Positions 1 to 6,102 of a DNA stretch of 41,142 nucleotides are shown piece after piece (position 1 is the first letter of the stretch; each line of letters opens with the position of its first letter). Location: positions 1 through 41,142 of IMG/VR virus record IMGVR_UViG_3300047325_000048. One strand, given 5' to 3'. The translations under genes and the position numbers were made by a program. This DNA is from a virus. The notes beneath the pieces were generated by a model, which worked only from the letters and a program-made list of their open reading frames with translations, was not told where the DNA came from and did not search any database.

Positions 1-197
1 CAGCGCCCCACAACGAACAGGTGCTTCTTTACTGCCCTGATCTTGGCGTTGAAACTAACCGCGCACGTATTGAACTAGGTTATGCAAGCAGAGGCTACCG
101 AAACGCCGTGCGTAGCACCATGAGCTATCATTCTTGGGCAACGCATTGGATGCCTTTACCAGTACCGCCAATCTCTCAACCGGGAGACACCAAATGA
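1..197 (+). CDS. DUF551-like protein, 3' part (5' part at 41022-41142)
   Basis: This frame is open from the first base and stops at TGA 195-197. It ends in a WATHWMPLPVPP segment, which matches the C-terminal signature of DUF551 phage proteins (THWMPLPEPP). No start codon is present; the codon phase requires two bases from before the window. Joined to the end of the window it forms a 105-residue protein with no stop at the join. The stop overlaps the ATG of the next gene (ATGA at 194-197), so it is the head of a tight rightward operon of small early genes. DUF551 has no established function. The family call rests on the C-terminal motif alone. Confidence 0.75.
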   Translation, partial: APHNEQVLLYCPDLGVETNRARIELGYASRGYRNAVRSTMSYHSWATHWMPLPVPPISQPGDTK

Positions 198-490
198 GCA
201 TCACCTATGCGGCCATTCCAAACGAAATTGCCGGTCTGCGTCTTTGCAGGATCAGGGGTGAAGAACTGATATTGTGTGAGCGCGTGCTGTTCCACGGCGG
301 GGCCGGTGCGGTTGATGTGACGCTTCGCCGCGCGGCGCTCTTCGGCCAAGTTGGGCCGGTTGGAGAGACGGGCGATTATTGGGCTGACATGCTCGATAAA
401 AACGGAGACTTGTTTGATACGATCAAGCTTGACCGTAGCACATATAACAGTCTCAAAAACCGTTGGATGCGCTGCAGAGTGGAGGTTTAG
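194..490 (+). CDS. Small phage protein of unknown function (98 aa)
   Basis: I do not recognise a family. The start chosen is ATG 194, which overlaps the previous stop as ATGA; an in-frame ATG at 134 lies inside the upstream gene and is less likely. The protein begins MSITYAAIPNEIAG and looks globular, with two Cys and no membrane segment. The next gene starts 3 bp after its stop. The junction shares the bases CAAATGAGC with three other junctions in this operon. It is probably an accessory early gene. Confidence 0.6.
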   Translation: MSITYAAIPNEIAGLRLCRIRGEELILCERVLFHGGAGAVDVTLRRAALFGQVGPVGETGDYWADMLDKNGDLFDTIKLDRSTYNSLKNRWMRCRVEV

Positions 491-493
491 GAA

Positions 494-694
494 ATGAGCG
501 ATGACCCGATGGATACGCCGCTGCCATGTGATGTGCAGATCAACCGCATAACCTTCAAGAAAGGCGTTAGCCTCCGCACTCTCGTTGAGGCTGCCGCCCG
601 GTGGCAAGCTGATGCTGCCTCCGCTTTTATCGAGAAGCACAATATTGATCCCAAAGCGTTTCACGATTTTCTTGGAAAGGTGACCTACAAATGA
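494..694 (+). CDS. Small phage protein of unknown function (66 aa)
   Basis: A short soluble protein beginning MSDDPMDTPLPCDVQINRIT, with a predicted helical C-terminal half (LRTLVEAAARWQADAASAFI). A purine-rich GGAGG lies at 481-485, about 8 bases before the ATG. It overlaps the next gene by 4 bp (ATGA). No family recognised. Its place in an unbroken run of overlapping genes is the main support for it being coding. Confidence 0.6.
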   Translation: MSDDPMDTPLPCDVQINRITFKKGVSLRTLVEAAARWQADAASAFIEKHNIDPKAFHDFLGKVTYK

Positions 695-951
695 GCATCC
701 TCAACGACTTGCGCGACCGCGCTGCGCGAATGTGCCATGGCCGCGTAGTATTTTGCCATGTCCTTCTTGACGCAGCAACCGACCGCATCAAGGCGCTTGA
801 GGCCGAAAACGCGAAGTTGCGTGAAACACTTTCGGCTTGCGCGAAAGCGGCGGGCGCTTCTGTTTTCCCTGACTGCACGCTCGAATTTATGGCGTTCATT
901 CCGGAAGAAATAAGACTTGCAATCGCCAAAACGAAAGGATCAGACAAATGA
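691..951 (+). CDS. Small coiled-coil protein of unknown function (86 aa)
   Basis: The central stretch (DRIKALEAENAKLRETL, about residues 31-47) has leucine-zipper spacing and probably forms a short coiled coil, so the protein may dimerise. The N-terminus (SILNDLRDRAARMCHGR) is basic. It starts at an ATGA overlap with the previous gene and ends in another with the next. No catalytic motif is visible and no family is recognised. Confidence 0.6.
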   Translation: MSILNDLRDRAARMCHGRVVFCHVLLDAATDRIKALEAENAKLRETLSACAKAAGASVFPDCTLEFMAFIPEEIRLAIAKTKGSDK

Positions 952-1127
952 GCGATGTTGACCCTGATCTGGTCGAGTTGGCGAAACTTGAGGCTACAGA
1001 GCTTCTTAACCGGCACGGCTTCGACAGCAAGCACCTGACAGTCGAGCAGCAACGGGCGTTCGATCGCGCGCTACGCAGGAGCGTTAAAATCCTGCCTAAT
1101 CCCCTGACAGACGAGGCAAGCAAATGA
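948..1127 (+). CDS. Small protein of unknown function (59 aa)
   Basis: This 59-codon frame fills the gap between two ATGA overlaps (948-951 and 1124-1127). It encodes MSDVDPDLVELAKLEATELL and ends PLTDEASK. The protein is acidic at the N-terminus and mostly helical by eye. No family recognised. The exact fit between the flanking overlaps is good evidence that it is real despite its size. Confidence 0.6.
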   Translation: MSDVDPDLVELAKLEATELLNRHGFDSKHLTVEQQRAFDRALRRSVKILPNPLTDEASK

Positions 1128-1462
1128 GCGACGACAACATTAGGGAGCGGATCACGCTTACCGTTAAGAAGCTCAAGCTTCAGTTGGCGCGGGACAAGCT
1201 GGCAATCGCAAGGAAAGCCACAGACGATGCGCAGGCTAAACCTGACAAACTGAATTTGGACAGAAGGAACGAACTGTTTGACACCACCGCAATCCACCAG
1301 GCCGTTGCCGACGCCATCGAGGCCGCCGGCCATACGGTTGTTTGGGTGGATACACCGCAAGGTTGGCTACCAACCTTCGTCGCGGGCACCATCACGCCTG
1401 ATCGCATAGTTGCAAATACAATTACGTCCGACAGGATCGTACAGCGCCGTGGAAGGCCTTAA
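1124..1462 (+). CDS. Protein of unknown function, last gene of the rightward small-gene run (112 aa)
   Basis: It starts in an ATGA overlap. The first half is Lys/Arg-rich and helical (LTVKKLKLQLARDKLAIARK, residues 12-31), typical of a nucleic-acid-binding or coiled region. The C-terminus carries two near-identical units, TITPDRIVA and TITSDRIVQ, of the kind seen in phage structural and fibre proteins. No family recognised. After it comes the 615-bp non-coding att region. Confidence 0.55.
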   Translation: MSDDNIRERITLTVKKLKLQLARDKLAIARKATDDAQAKPDKLNLDRRNELFDTTAIHQAVADAIEAAGHTVVWVDTPQGWLPTFVAGTITPDRIVANTITSDRIVQRRGRP

Positions 1463-1568
1463 AACTGGCGGTGGTACAAAAACGGCGAAGAAGATGCCAG
1501 TTGATAGGAGGGAATGACGATCGCTTGCTCCGCTATCCCTATCTTCTTCTTTCTCAAGGCCCACGCCC

Positions 1569-1683
1569 GGGACATCCCCTGAGCGGGACATCCGGGACAC
1601 CCCTAAAGGGGTATGTTCCGTTTGTCCCGTTCCGGAGGAGGGATGCAATGTCCCGTTTGTTTCGATTGTCCCTGTCATGTCCC
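1569..1683. repeat. Seven GGGACA/TGTCCC repeats, three forward then four inverted
   Basis: Copies of GGGACA lie at 1569-1574, 1585-1590 and 1594-1599, and copies of the complement TGTCCC at 1623-1628, 1649-1654, 1667-1672 and 1678-1683. Six of the seven extend to CGGGACA. A small hairpin (ACCCC-taaa-GGGGT, 1599-1612) lies between the two groups. The arrangement suggests a multi-site binding region such as iterons, an operator cluster or a recombination enhancer. The bound protein is unknown. Confidence 0.55.
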
Positions 1684-1702
1684 GTCGTCTCGACCATTTG
1701 TT

Positions 1703-1726
1703 GTGCTCCTGATTTCGTAGGAGCAC
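1703..1726. other. Perfect 8-bp inverted repeat (hairpin)
   Basis: GTGCTCCT (1703-1710) is followed by an 8-base loop and AGGAGCAC (1719-1726). There is no T-run after it on either strand, so it is not a standard intrinsic terminator. It lies between the CGGGACA repeats and attP. Otherwise the stretch 1463-2077 holds only the sites listed separately; no credible gene was seen. Confidence 0.5.
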
Positions 1727-1754
1727 CTACGCAAACGCTAAACGGCCAGTCAAT

Positions 1755-1783
1755 ACGACAAATAACACTGGATTATTTGTCGT
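1755..1783. other. Perfect 11-bp inverted repeat (hairpin)
   Basis: ACGACAAATAA (1755-1765), a 7-base spacer, and TTATTTGTCGT (1773-1783). The arms are perfect, with an AT-rich inner part. It lies about 190 bp to the left of the attP core. It could be a dyad site for the excisionase or a host factor, or an RNA hairpin ending leftward or rightward transcripts. There is no adjacent T-run. Confidence 0.5.
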
Positions 1784-1878
1784 CAGAACCAAGAAGCGTT
1801 TGGAAAAATTGGGGGCCATATTTTTTGTGAAATATCGCCAGACAACGGCCTGCGCGGGACTGTTGCCGCCCGTCAAAA

Positions 1879-2083
1879 GTTTCTCACTTTGCAAAATCAC
1901 TAGGTATAGAGTGGCCCTAAAACCCACTTTTAAATTGAGCAACCCGTTGAAAAATTGAAAAAATCACCCGACTTTTAATCGAATGGCCGTGGGTTCGACC
2001 CCCACCGGGCTCACCATATTTTCAAAGGGTTACGAGCAACCCCGCGAAAGTTTCTCACTTTTATTAAATTTGGTTTCTCACTT
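1879..2083. repeat. Three GTTTCTCACTT direct repeats flanking attP (integrase arm-type sites)
   Basis: The 11-mer GTTTCTCACTT occurs exactly at 1879-1889, 2050-2060 and 2073-2083, all in the same orientation: one copy left and two copies right of the tRNA-derived core. The third overlaps the last codons of the integrase gene. Tyrosine recombinases of temperate phages bind short arm-type direct repeats on both sides of the core, and these repeats fit that role. Assignment is by position and repetition only. Confidence 0.65.
1970..2016 (+). other. attP: attP core: 3' part of a tRNA-Lys(UUU) gene
   Basis: The segment contains a tRNA 3' half: anticodon loop CTTTTAA (anticodon TTT), T-arm GTGGG-TTCGACC-CCCAC, acceptor strand CGGGCTC, then ACCA ending at 2016. 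There is no 5' half, so it is not a working tRNA gene by itself. Temperate phages commonly carry the 3' end of their target tRNA so that integration restores it. It lies 61 bp from the integrase stop. The exact core boundary cannot be set without the host attB. Confidence 0.85.
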
Positions 2084-3133
2084 GCCGGTTCCAATGCGTG
2101 CTTTGGGCATCTTCGCCATGCCGCTCTTTGCCAAGGCTTTTTGCTTGGCACCAGCCGTATATAGCTCAACCATTTGCCTGGTCTGATGACCGGTAATGGC
2201 CTGCACCTGGGCATCCGAAGCCCCCGCCTCAGCTAGCCGGGAGGCCGATGAGTGGCGTAACCCGTGGAAATGCACGTCCCCCGACAACCCAAGTTTTGCG
2301 CGGGTCGCAGCATAGACATGCGCGAAGTGATCTTTTTTCCAGCTATGGCCGTCTGCCCGGGTGCAGATCGTCACCGCCGTTTTGGGGGTCGCATCGAGCG
2401 CAGCCTTCAAAACCGGGTGAACAGGGATAACCAGAGTTTTGGCTTTTTTCCCGGCCTTGGACTGGCGCAGGGTGATCGTGGCACCGTTATAGGCCGACCA
2501 GGGCAGCTTGATCACGTCACCGCGCCGCTGCGCGGTATACAGCCCCAAAAGAACAGGGAGGGCCATACGACCAGCAAGGGGACTGGTAAAAGCCTCGATT
2601 TCAGCATCTGACCATACGCGATACGATTCGCCAGTCCGCAATTTGTCGATGCCAGCCGCCACGTTGATCGTGCAATACCGGCGATCGCGCCCCCAAACCA
2701 AAAGCACTGACATCACGGTGACAAAATAATTTGCCTTGCCCGGAGTGGCCGCCAGTTCGTCTTGGCGGCGCAGCACCCAGTCCCTCGGCAGATCAGCCAC
2801 AGGCAGATTGCCGTATCGGGGCAGAAGCCATTCGAGCACCCAAAGATAACTGGCCCGCGTGGCGGCGGCCATTTGTTTAAATTTGCCGCTTTTTTTGTAA
2901 TCCTCGATTAGAGCGCGCAGGGAACCTGGGATAGCGGTTTCGGGCTGGGATGTCGGGATTTTGCCAGCTTCAGATGCCCGGTGGATGGCGTTATAGGCTT
3001 CAAGAAAAGCCGGGGTGCCTGGGTCGCCTTTGATGCGCGTGACCCGCCCGTCGCGCCGATAATAGCCATATAATCGGCCTTTGGCGCGTTTCAGGTTAAG
3101 ATAAGGCAGCACGACCGATCCCATCAGCGGCAT
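2078..3133 (-). CDS. int: Tyrosine-family site-specific integrase
   Basis: This 351-residue protein should catalyse recombination between attP and a host tRNA-Lys gene. The catalytic set of tyrosine recombinases is visible: Arg203 in AQRRGD, a Lys near 226-230, HGLRH (His290, Arg293), GH at 315-316 and Tyr325 in VELYT. The region around 70-160 is the usual SAM-like core-binding domain, and the basic N-terminus (LNLKRAKGRLYGYYRRDGR) suits arm-type DNA binding. ATG 3133 is used; a second ATG lies three codons on. Its start overlaps the excisionase-like gene by 38 bp, and its stop lies in the third arm repeat next to attP. Confidence 0.95.
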   Translation of the reverse strand: MPLMGSVVLPYLNLKRAKGRLYGYYRRDGRVTRIKGDPGTPAFLEAYNAIHRASEAGKIPTSQPETAIPGSLRALIEDYKKSGKFKQMAAATRASYLWVLEWLLPRYGNLPVADLPRDWVLRRQDELAATPGKANYFVTVMSVLLVWGRDRRYCTINVAAGIDKLRTGESYRVWSDAEIEAFTSPLAGRMALPVLLGLYTAQRRGDVIKLPWSAYNGATITLRQSKAGKKAKTLVIPVHPVLKAALDATPKTAVTICTRADGHSWKKDHFAHVYAATRAKLGLSGDVHFHGLRHSSASRLAEAGASDAQVQAITGHQTRQMVELYTAGAKQKALAKSGMAKMPKARIGTGK

Positions 3134-3335
3134 CCCATGGGTTGATTTCCCCAGATGCTGGCGTCTTTCCAGCTAGTCGGTCAAGCCATGCGTCGAGGTC
3201 CTCTTTCATCCATACCAGGCGTTTTTCTCCGATTCGCACAGGTTTTGGGCCGTCGCGCCGGAGCATAGTGGTGCCGATGCCACAATATTCGGCCGCTGCG
3301 TCCACGGGCATTGCGCGGGGCCAACGGTCACCCAC
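3096..3335 (-). CDS. Excisionase-like small DNA-binding protein (AlpA/MerR-type HTH)
   Basis: It carries a short winged-helix/HTH segment, MPVDAAAEYCGIGTTMLRR, followed by the typical RIGEKRLVWMKEDLDAWLD wing, as in AlpA and phage Xis proteins. Such proteins bend DNA at attP/attR and favour excision. I chose GTG 3335 because GGAGG (complement of 3345-3349) sits 9 bases upstream; a TTG at 3362 would give a longer form inside the upstream gene. It overlaps int and the 74-aa gene upstream, so all three are probably translated together. Confidence 0.75.
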   Translation of the reverse strand: MGDRWPRAMPVDAAAEYCGIGTTMLRRDGPKPVRIGEKRLVWMKEDLDAWLDRLAGKTPASGEINPWDAADGIGRAALS

Positions 3336-3552
3336 CTTTATAATCCTCCGGGTCTTCGCCAATCGCGGTCATTGCACCGCGCCAAGCCGCGACATGCTCA
3401 GCCTCATGTTCTTCGTCGTCCCAATTCGACGGCATCGCGTCCTCGATCAGCGACCGGATTGTGGCCTCCAGCGCCTCCACTCGCTCGCGCAGTTTGCAGT
3501 CACCCACGCCCGGCAGCTGCTCCTGGCATTGGAAAGTGCGGCATTGGGTCAT
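3328..3552 (-). CDS. Small acidic protein of unknown function (74 aa)
   Basis: The protein starts MTQCRTFQCQEQLPG, with an early CxxxxC pair, then a short coiled-coil-like stretch (LRERVEALEATIRSLIED) and an acidic tail (NWDDEEHEAEHVAAW). The ribosome binding site is strong: on the minus strand AGGAGGG precedes the ATG by 5-6 bases. It lies between the exonuclease and the excisionase-like gene in the leftward operon. No family recognised. Confidence 0.65.
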   Translation of the reverse strand: MTQCRTFQCQEQLPGVGDCKLRERVEALEATIRSLIEDAMPSNWDDEEHEAEHVAAWRGAMTAIGEDPEDYKGG

Positions 3553-3564
3553 CGCGCCCTCCTG

Positions 3565-4266
3565 TTAACCCGCATCGATCAGCATGCCGCGTTGGTCCAG
3601 ACGCGTGAGGTAGCCGGCCCATCCGTCGTCGGCCTCTTCGATTTCCTCAAAGAACCCGGTGGCACGCAGCTTTGCCTCAAGCTGGGATTTTTCGTAGCTG
3701 AATTGGTCCAGAGCTTTTTGCAGTTTTGCGATAAAATCATCATCGCGGTGAATGCGTGCGATCTTGGACGGCAGGCGGGGATGGTAGGAGTACATGTCGA
3801 TGAACTCCAGATCACAAACCAGCATCTGGCCCTGCCGCTGGCAGTGGTATTTAGTGCCGAACCCATCGAACCAATAAGACAGGTGGGTGTCGGCCTGGGG
3901 GCATTTTAACTCGATGCCTCCCGGAATGCCCTTTAGGAGGCGGTCTGGGCTGGCGCCGTACTGACCGTCATCCGAAAGCGCGAATCCAATGGACAACGTT
4001 TCCACGCCTTTTTCGATCTCATAAGCGAGCGCCGCCTGTGGCTCCAGCAGCTTGCCGCGCTCTACGGCGTGCAGATTGCCAATTTCATGGATCGTCTCGC
4101 CCAGCAGCTTTTCAGCGATCAGACGCAGCATGTAGGGCCTGGACTGCTTGCTATATTCACACGTGGTTGGCGTGATAATTTTGTCGAACTCGCTGGCCGT
4201 GGCAATGCCGCGGCGTGCCGCGTACCAAGCATCCGTGCCTTGCTCACATTCTATAATTCTAACCAT
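3565..4266 (-). CDS. YqaJ-type (lambda exonuclease-like) viral recombinase nuclease
   Basis: Predicted 5'-3' dsDNA exonuclease of the PD-(D/E)xK fold that resects ends for the annealing protein encoded just upstream. Visible marks are the N-terminal QGTDAWYAARRG, ERGKLLEPQA (Glu69, Glu75) and the core GASPDRLL followed by GGIELKCP (Asp108, Glu119, Lys121). Its length, 233 aa, is normal for the family. ATG 4266 overlaps the end of the erf-like gene by 8 bp, so the exonuclease and annealing protein are likely made together, as in lambda Red and other two-component phage recombination systems. Confidence 0.92.
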   Translation of the reverse strand: MVRIIECEQGTDAWYAARRGIATASEFDKIITPTTCEYSKQSRPYMLRLIAEKLLGETIHEIGNLHAVERGKLLEPQAALAYEIEKGVETLSIGFALSDDGQYGASPDRLLKGIPGGIELKCPQADTHLSYWFDGFGTKYHCQRQGQMLVCDLEFIDMYSYHPRLPSKIARIHRDDDFIAKLQKALDQFSYEKSQLEAKLRATGFFEEIEEADDGWAGYLTRLDQRGMLIDAG

Positions 4267-5029
4267 TGGCGCTGGCCTCCATTTCAGAAAGTTTCTTTTT
4301 CAGCGAACCGAGGGCGCGCGGGTATTCGGACATTGATAATTCATCGAGGGTATCGACCCCGCAGTATTTCAAAAACCGGCCGGTGTCCGCGTTCGTCCGT
4401 TGCATCAGTTCGATCAGCGTTTCTTTCTGCGTCTCGGTAATGGTGCGCGTGCCGACGCGTGCGGCGTTGCCGTCATTATCCTCGTTCGTCAGCGTGACGT
4501 TGAAAATCATACACGTGAGGTATCGGCGCAGATAGGAGACGGATGAGCCGAGGGCCTGGATCGGCGTTTTGTTGGCGTTGCCGCCGCTGCCGACGTTATC
4601 CAGCCCGCCGGTGAGCATGTAGGTTTCGCTATGCCCGCGAACATGGCCGACCTTGCAGGTAACGCTTACGGAGCCTTTTTCAGCTTCGTTTTGGTTGAAT
4701 GAAAGCGACAGGCCGAACTTGGTATAAACCGGCCGGATCGCAGCATCGATGGCTTCCAGCTTTGCATAACGCGTCTTGGTGTGCTTGTTCTCCGCATCGC
4801 GCACCACCGGCAGCATTTCGGCCTGTGCGGCGGTCATTGCCTGCTCAAACGCTATCTTTGCCTCGTCGGCCAACACTTTTCGCTGCATCTCAAACAGCAT
4901 CTCCAGCCGCGAGATATCGACATTCGGATCAAACGCCGCGCGCTCGATGATGTTCAACAGCGCGCCGGCATTTGAGGTGGGCAGCGCGGTAGGCAATGCC
5001 GCTTCTGGAATTTTCGTGATCTCGTTCAT
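4259..5029 (-). CDS. erf: Erf-family single-strand annealing protein
   Basis: The 256-residue protein carries the ERF core: KTRYAKLEAIDAAIRPVYTK at about 84-103, followed by GLSLSF and a conserved LGSSVSYLRRYL segment. ERF proteins bind single-stranded DNA and promote annealing in phage recombination and genome circularisation. The C-terminal part (about 195-256) is helical and less conserved. It pairs with the downstream YqaJ nuclease. ATG 5029 overlaps the stop of a 36-aa gene (ATGA), and its own stop overlaps the nuclease start. Confidence 0.92.
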   Translation of the reverse strand: MNEITKIPEAALPTALPTSNAGALLNIIERAAFDPNVDISRLEMLFEMQRKVLADEAKIAFEQAMTAAQAEMLPVVRDAENKHTKTRYAKLEAIDAAIRPVYTKFGLSLSFNQNEAEKGSVSVTCKVGHVRGHSETYMLTGGLDNVGSGGNANKTPIQALGSSVSYLRRYLTCMIFNVTLTNEDNDGNAARVGTRTITETQKETLIELMQRTNADTGRFLKYCGVDTLDELSMSEYPRALGSLKKKLSEMEASANG

Positions 5030-5136
5030 CGCCTTTCCTTCCTGCGTTTTTCGAGTGCGGCCTCAAGCTCTGCGATCAGCAGCGCGATTTCGGTTTCGGT
5101 TTCCGGCGACATAATGGGTGCAACAACGCATCTCAT
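5026..5136 (-). CDS. Very small charged protein (36 aa)
   Basis: This frame fits exactly between two ATGA overlaps: its ATG overlaps the stop of the 88-aa gene, and its stop overlaps the erf start. It encodes MRCVVAPIM then SPETETEIALLIAELEAALE and a basic end (KRRKERR), a likely single amphipathic helix. It is too small to assign. The double overlap supports translation, perhaps serving mainly to couple erf translation to the upstream gene. Confidence 0.5.
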   Translation of the reverse strand: MRCVVAPIMSPETETEIALLIAELEAALEKRRKERR

Positions 5137-5399
5137 CGATCTTCCCTTTCGTATTCGCGTTCATCTTCCTCATGGTTTTCCTCGATCGACGTTGTCCAAG
5201 CCTCAAGCTCGGCCTCGGTCGGTTCGATTTGAATGCCGTTTGCGGTGACACGGATAATTTCGACCTCCGGCGGCTCAGCAGGCTGACCGCCGCAGTCGTA
5301 TGTCGGGCCTTGTTCGGGACGGCCTGGACGGTAAACGTATTCCACCGTGACCTCGGTTTCGTCTTCGTCGTGACGGTTTAGAGTTGTGATGTGGGGCAT
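5133..5399 (-). CDS. Acidic protein of unknown function (88 aa)
   Basis: It begins MPHITTLNRHDEDETEV and is acidic throughout, ending in a Glu/Arg-rich helix (IEENHEEDEREYEREDR). AAAGGG lies about 8 bases upstream of ATG 5399. The stop overlaps the next small gene. If the cassette at 5418-6132 is removed in silico, its ATG directly follows the rebuilt stop codon of the gene now at 6099-6554, so the two were probably adjacent operon partners. No family recognised. Confidence 0.65.
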   Translation of the reverse strand: MPHITTLNRHDEDETEVTVEYVYRPGRPEQGPTYDCGGQPAEPPEVEIIRVTANGIQIEPTEAELEAWTTSIEENHEEDEREYEREDR

Positions 5400-5417
5400 T
5401 TACGCGGCCCTTTCGTT

Positions 5418-5436
5418 ATGAAAAACCTCATTAAAC
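5418..5436. repeat. 19-bp direct repeat, copy 1 (3' boundary of cassette A)
   Basis: ATGAAAAACCTCATTAAAC on the plus strand, identical to 6114-6132 over 19 bases, with mismatches on both sides. On the minus strand it spans the stop codon (TAA, 5431-5433) of the cysteine-repeat gene. See the cassette finding. Confidence 0.9.
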
Positions 5437-6102
5437 TGCGCCAGCCAGCTTCTTGATATCGGCTAAAGCGTTGGCGTCGCTCTCGTAAAATTTTCCGGGA
5501 TTTATTCTGTACCCGCTGGCCTCATAAATCAGTTGAGCGGCGAGCAGCGTATTATGAAAACGTTCCAGTGCGTATCCAGCTTCACCAGCCAAATGCACCA
5601 CCCAACCAGCGCGGCAATGCGTGGTGTTGCAAGTATGCCAAGTCGACATGTCAAGAGCGTCTGGTGTAGAAACTGCCGCGTAAACACGCTGGTGAATGTT
5701 GTCGATTTTCGGAATTACGGGAGGCGTGAAATCGCCTTGATTTTTGGATTTGTCCGAGCAGTCCGAGCAGTCCGAGCAGTCCGAGCAGCGCGAGCAGCCC
5801 GAGCAGCGCGAGCAGCGCGAGCAGCGCGAGCAGCCCGAGCAGTCCGAGCAGTCCGAGCAGTCCGAGCAGTCCGAGCAGTCCGAGCAGCCCGAGCAGCGCG
5901 AGCAGCCCGAGCAGTCCGAGCAGTCCGAGCAGTCCGAGCAGCGCGAGCAGTACGAGCAGCCCGAGCAGCCCGAGCAGTCCGAGCAGTTTATACAATTCTT
6001 GCAATCAATAAGGCTATCCAGCGCTTTTTGTGCGGCTTCGGTCGAGCCGAAATGCTCCACCGAGCATTTATTTCCGTTTGCATCTTCAATCCAAGTTGTC
6101 AT
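5431..6102 (-). CDS. Cys-Ser-x repeat protein with conserved WHxCxTTHCxAGW C-terminal domain
   Basis: The 223-residue protein has three parts: a short head (1-32), a region of 26 consecutive Cys-Ser-x triplets (x mostly D, G or R) preceded by CKNCIN, and a globular tail of about 100 residues. The tail carries VSTPDALDMSTWHTCNTTHC followed by RAGWVVHLAGEAG. The same domain ends the protein at 39503-39937. I have no functional name for it; the fixed Cys/His set suggests metal binding or disulfides. GGAGA precedes ATG 6102. Exact 19-bp direct repeats flank the gene, and the insertion altered the end of the gene upstream, so it looks like a mobile accessory cassette. Confidence 0.75.
   Translation of the reverse strand: MTTWIEDANGNKCSVEHFGSTEAAQKALDSLIDCKNCINCSDCSGCSGCSYCSRCSDCSDCSDCSGCSRCSGCSDCSDCSDCSDCSDCSGCSRCSRCSRCSGCSRCSDCSDCSDCSDKSKNQGDFTPPVIPKIDNIHQRVYAAVSTPDALDMSTWHTCNTTHCRAGWVVHLAGEAGYALERFHNTLLAAQLIYEASGYRINPGKFYESDANALADIKKLAGAV
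5752..5985 (-). repeat. 26 tandem 9-bp repeats encoding Cys-Ser-x
   Basis: The minus strand reads TGC-TCG/AGC-like-x in 26 successive 9-bp units with only the third codon varying (GAC, GGC/GGG, CGC, TAC). All six frames are open across it, which creates spurious ORFs on the plus strand (EQSEQ and AVRAVRA patterns). Because units are multiples of three, gain or loss by slippage would change protein length without frameshift. Confidence 0.9.

Noticed and set aside
1471-1830. 119-aa frame on the plus strand in the att region
   Set aside because: It runs through the TGTCCC repeats and two perfect hairpins, has low-complexity arginine/leucine content and no ribosome binding site.
1-1969. Host chromosome to the left of an attL site
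   Set aside because: The genes there are small overlapping phage genes, and the first frame joins the frame at the window's right end, so a circular phage genome explains them better.
1970-2016. Functional tRNA-Lys gene
   Set aside because: Only the 3' part is present; the sequence before the anticodon stem does not form an acceptor or D-arm.
5752-5985. CRISPR-like array
   Set aside because: Units are 9 bp, contiguous and coding; there are no spacers and no cas genes.
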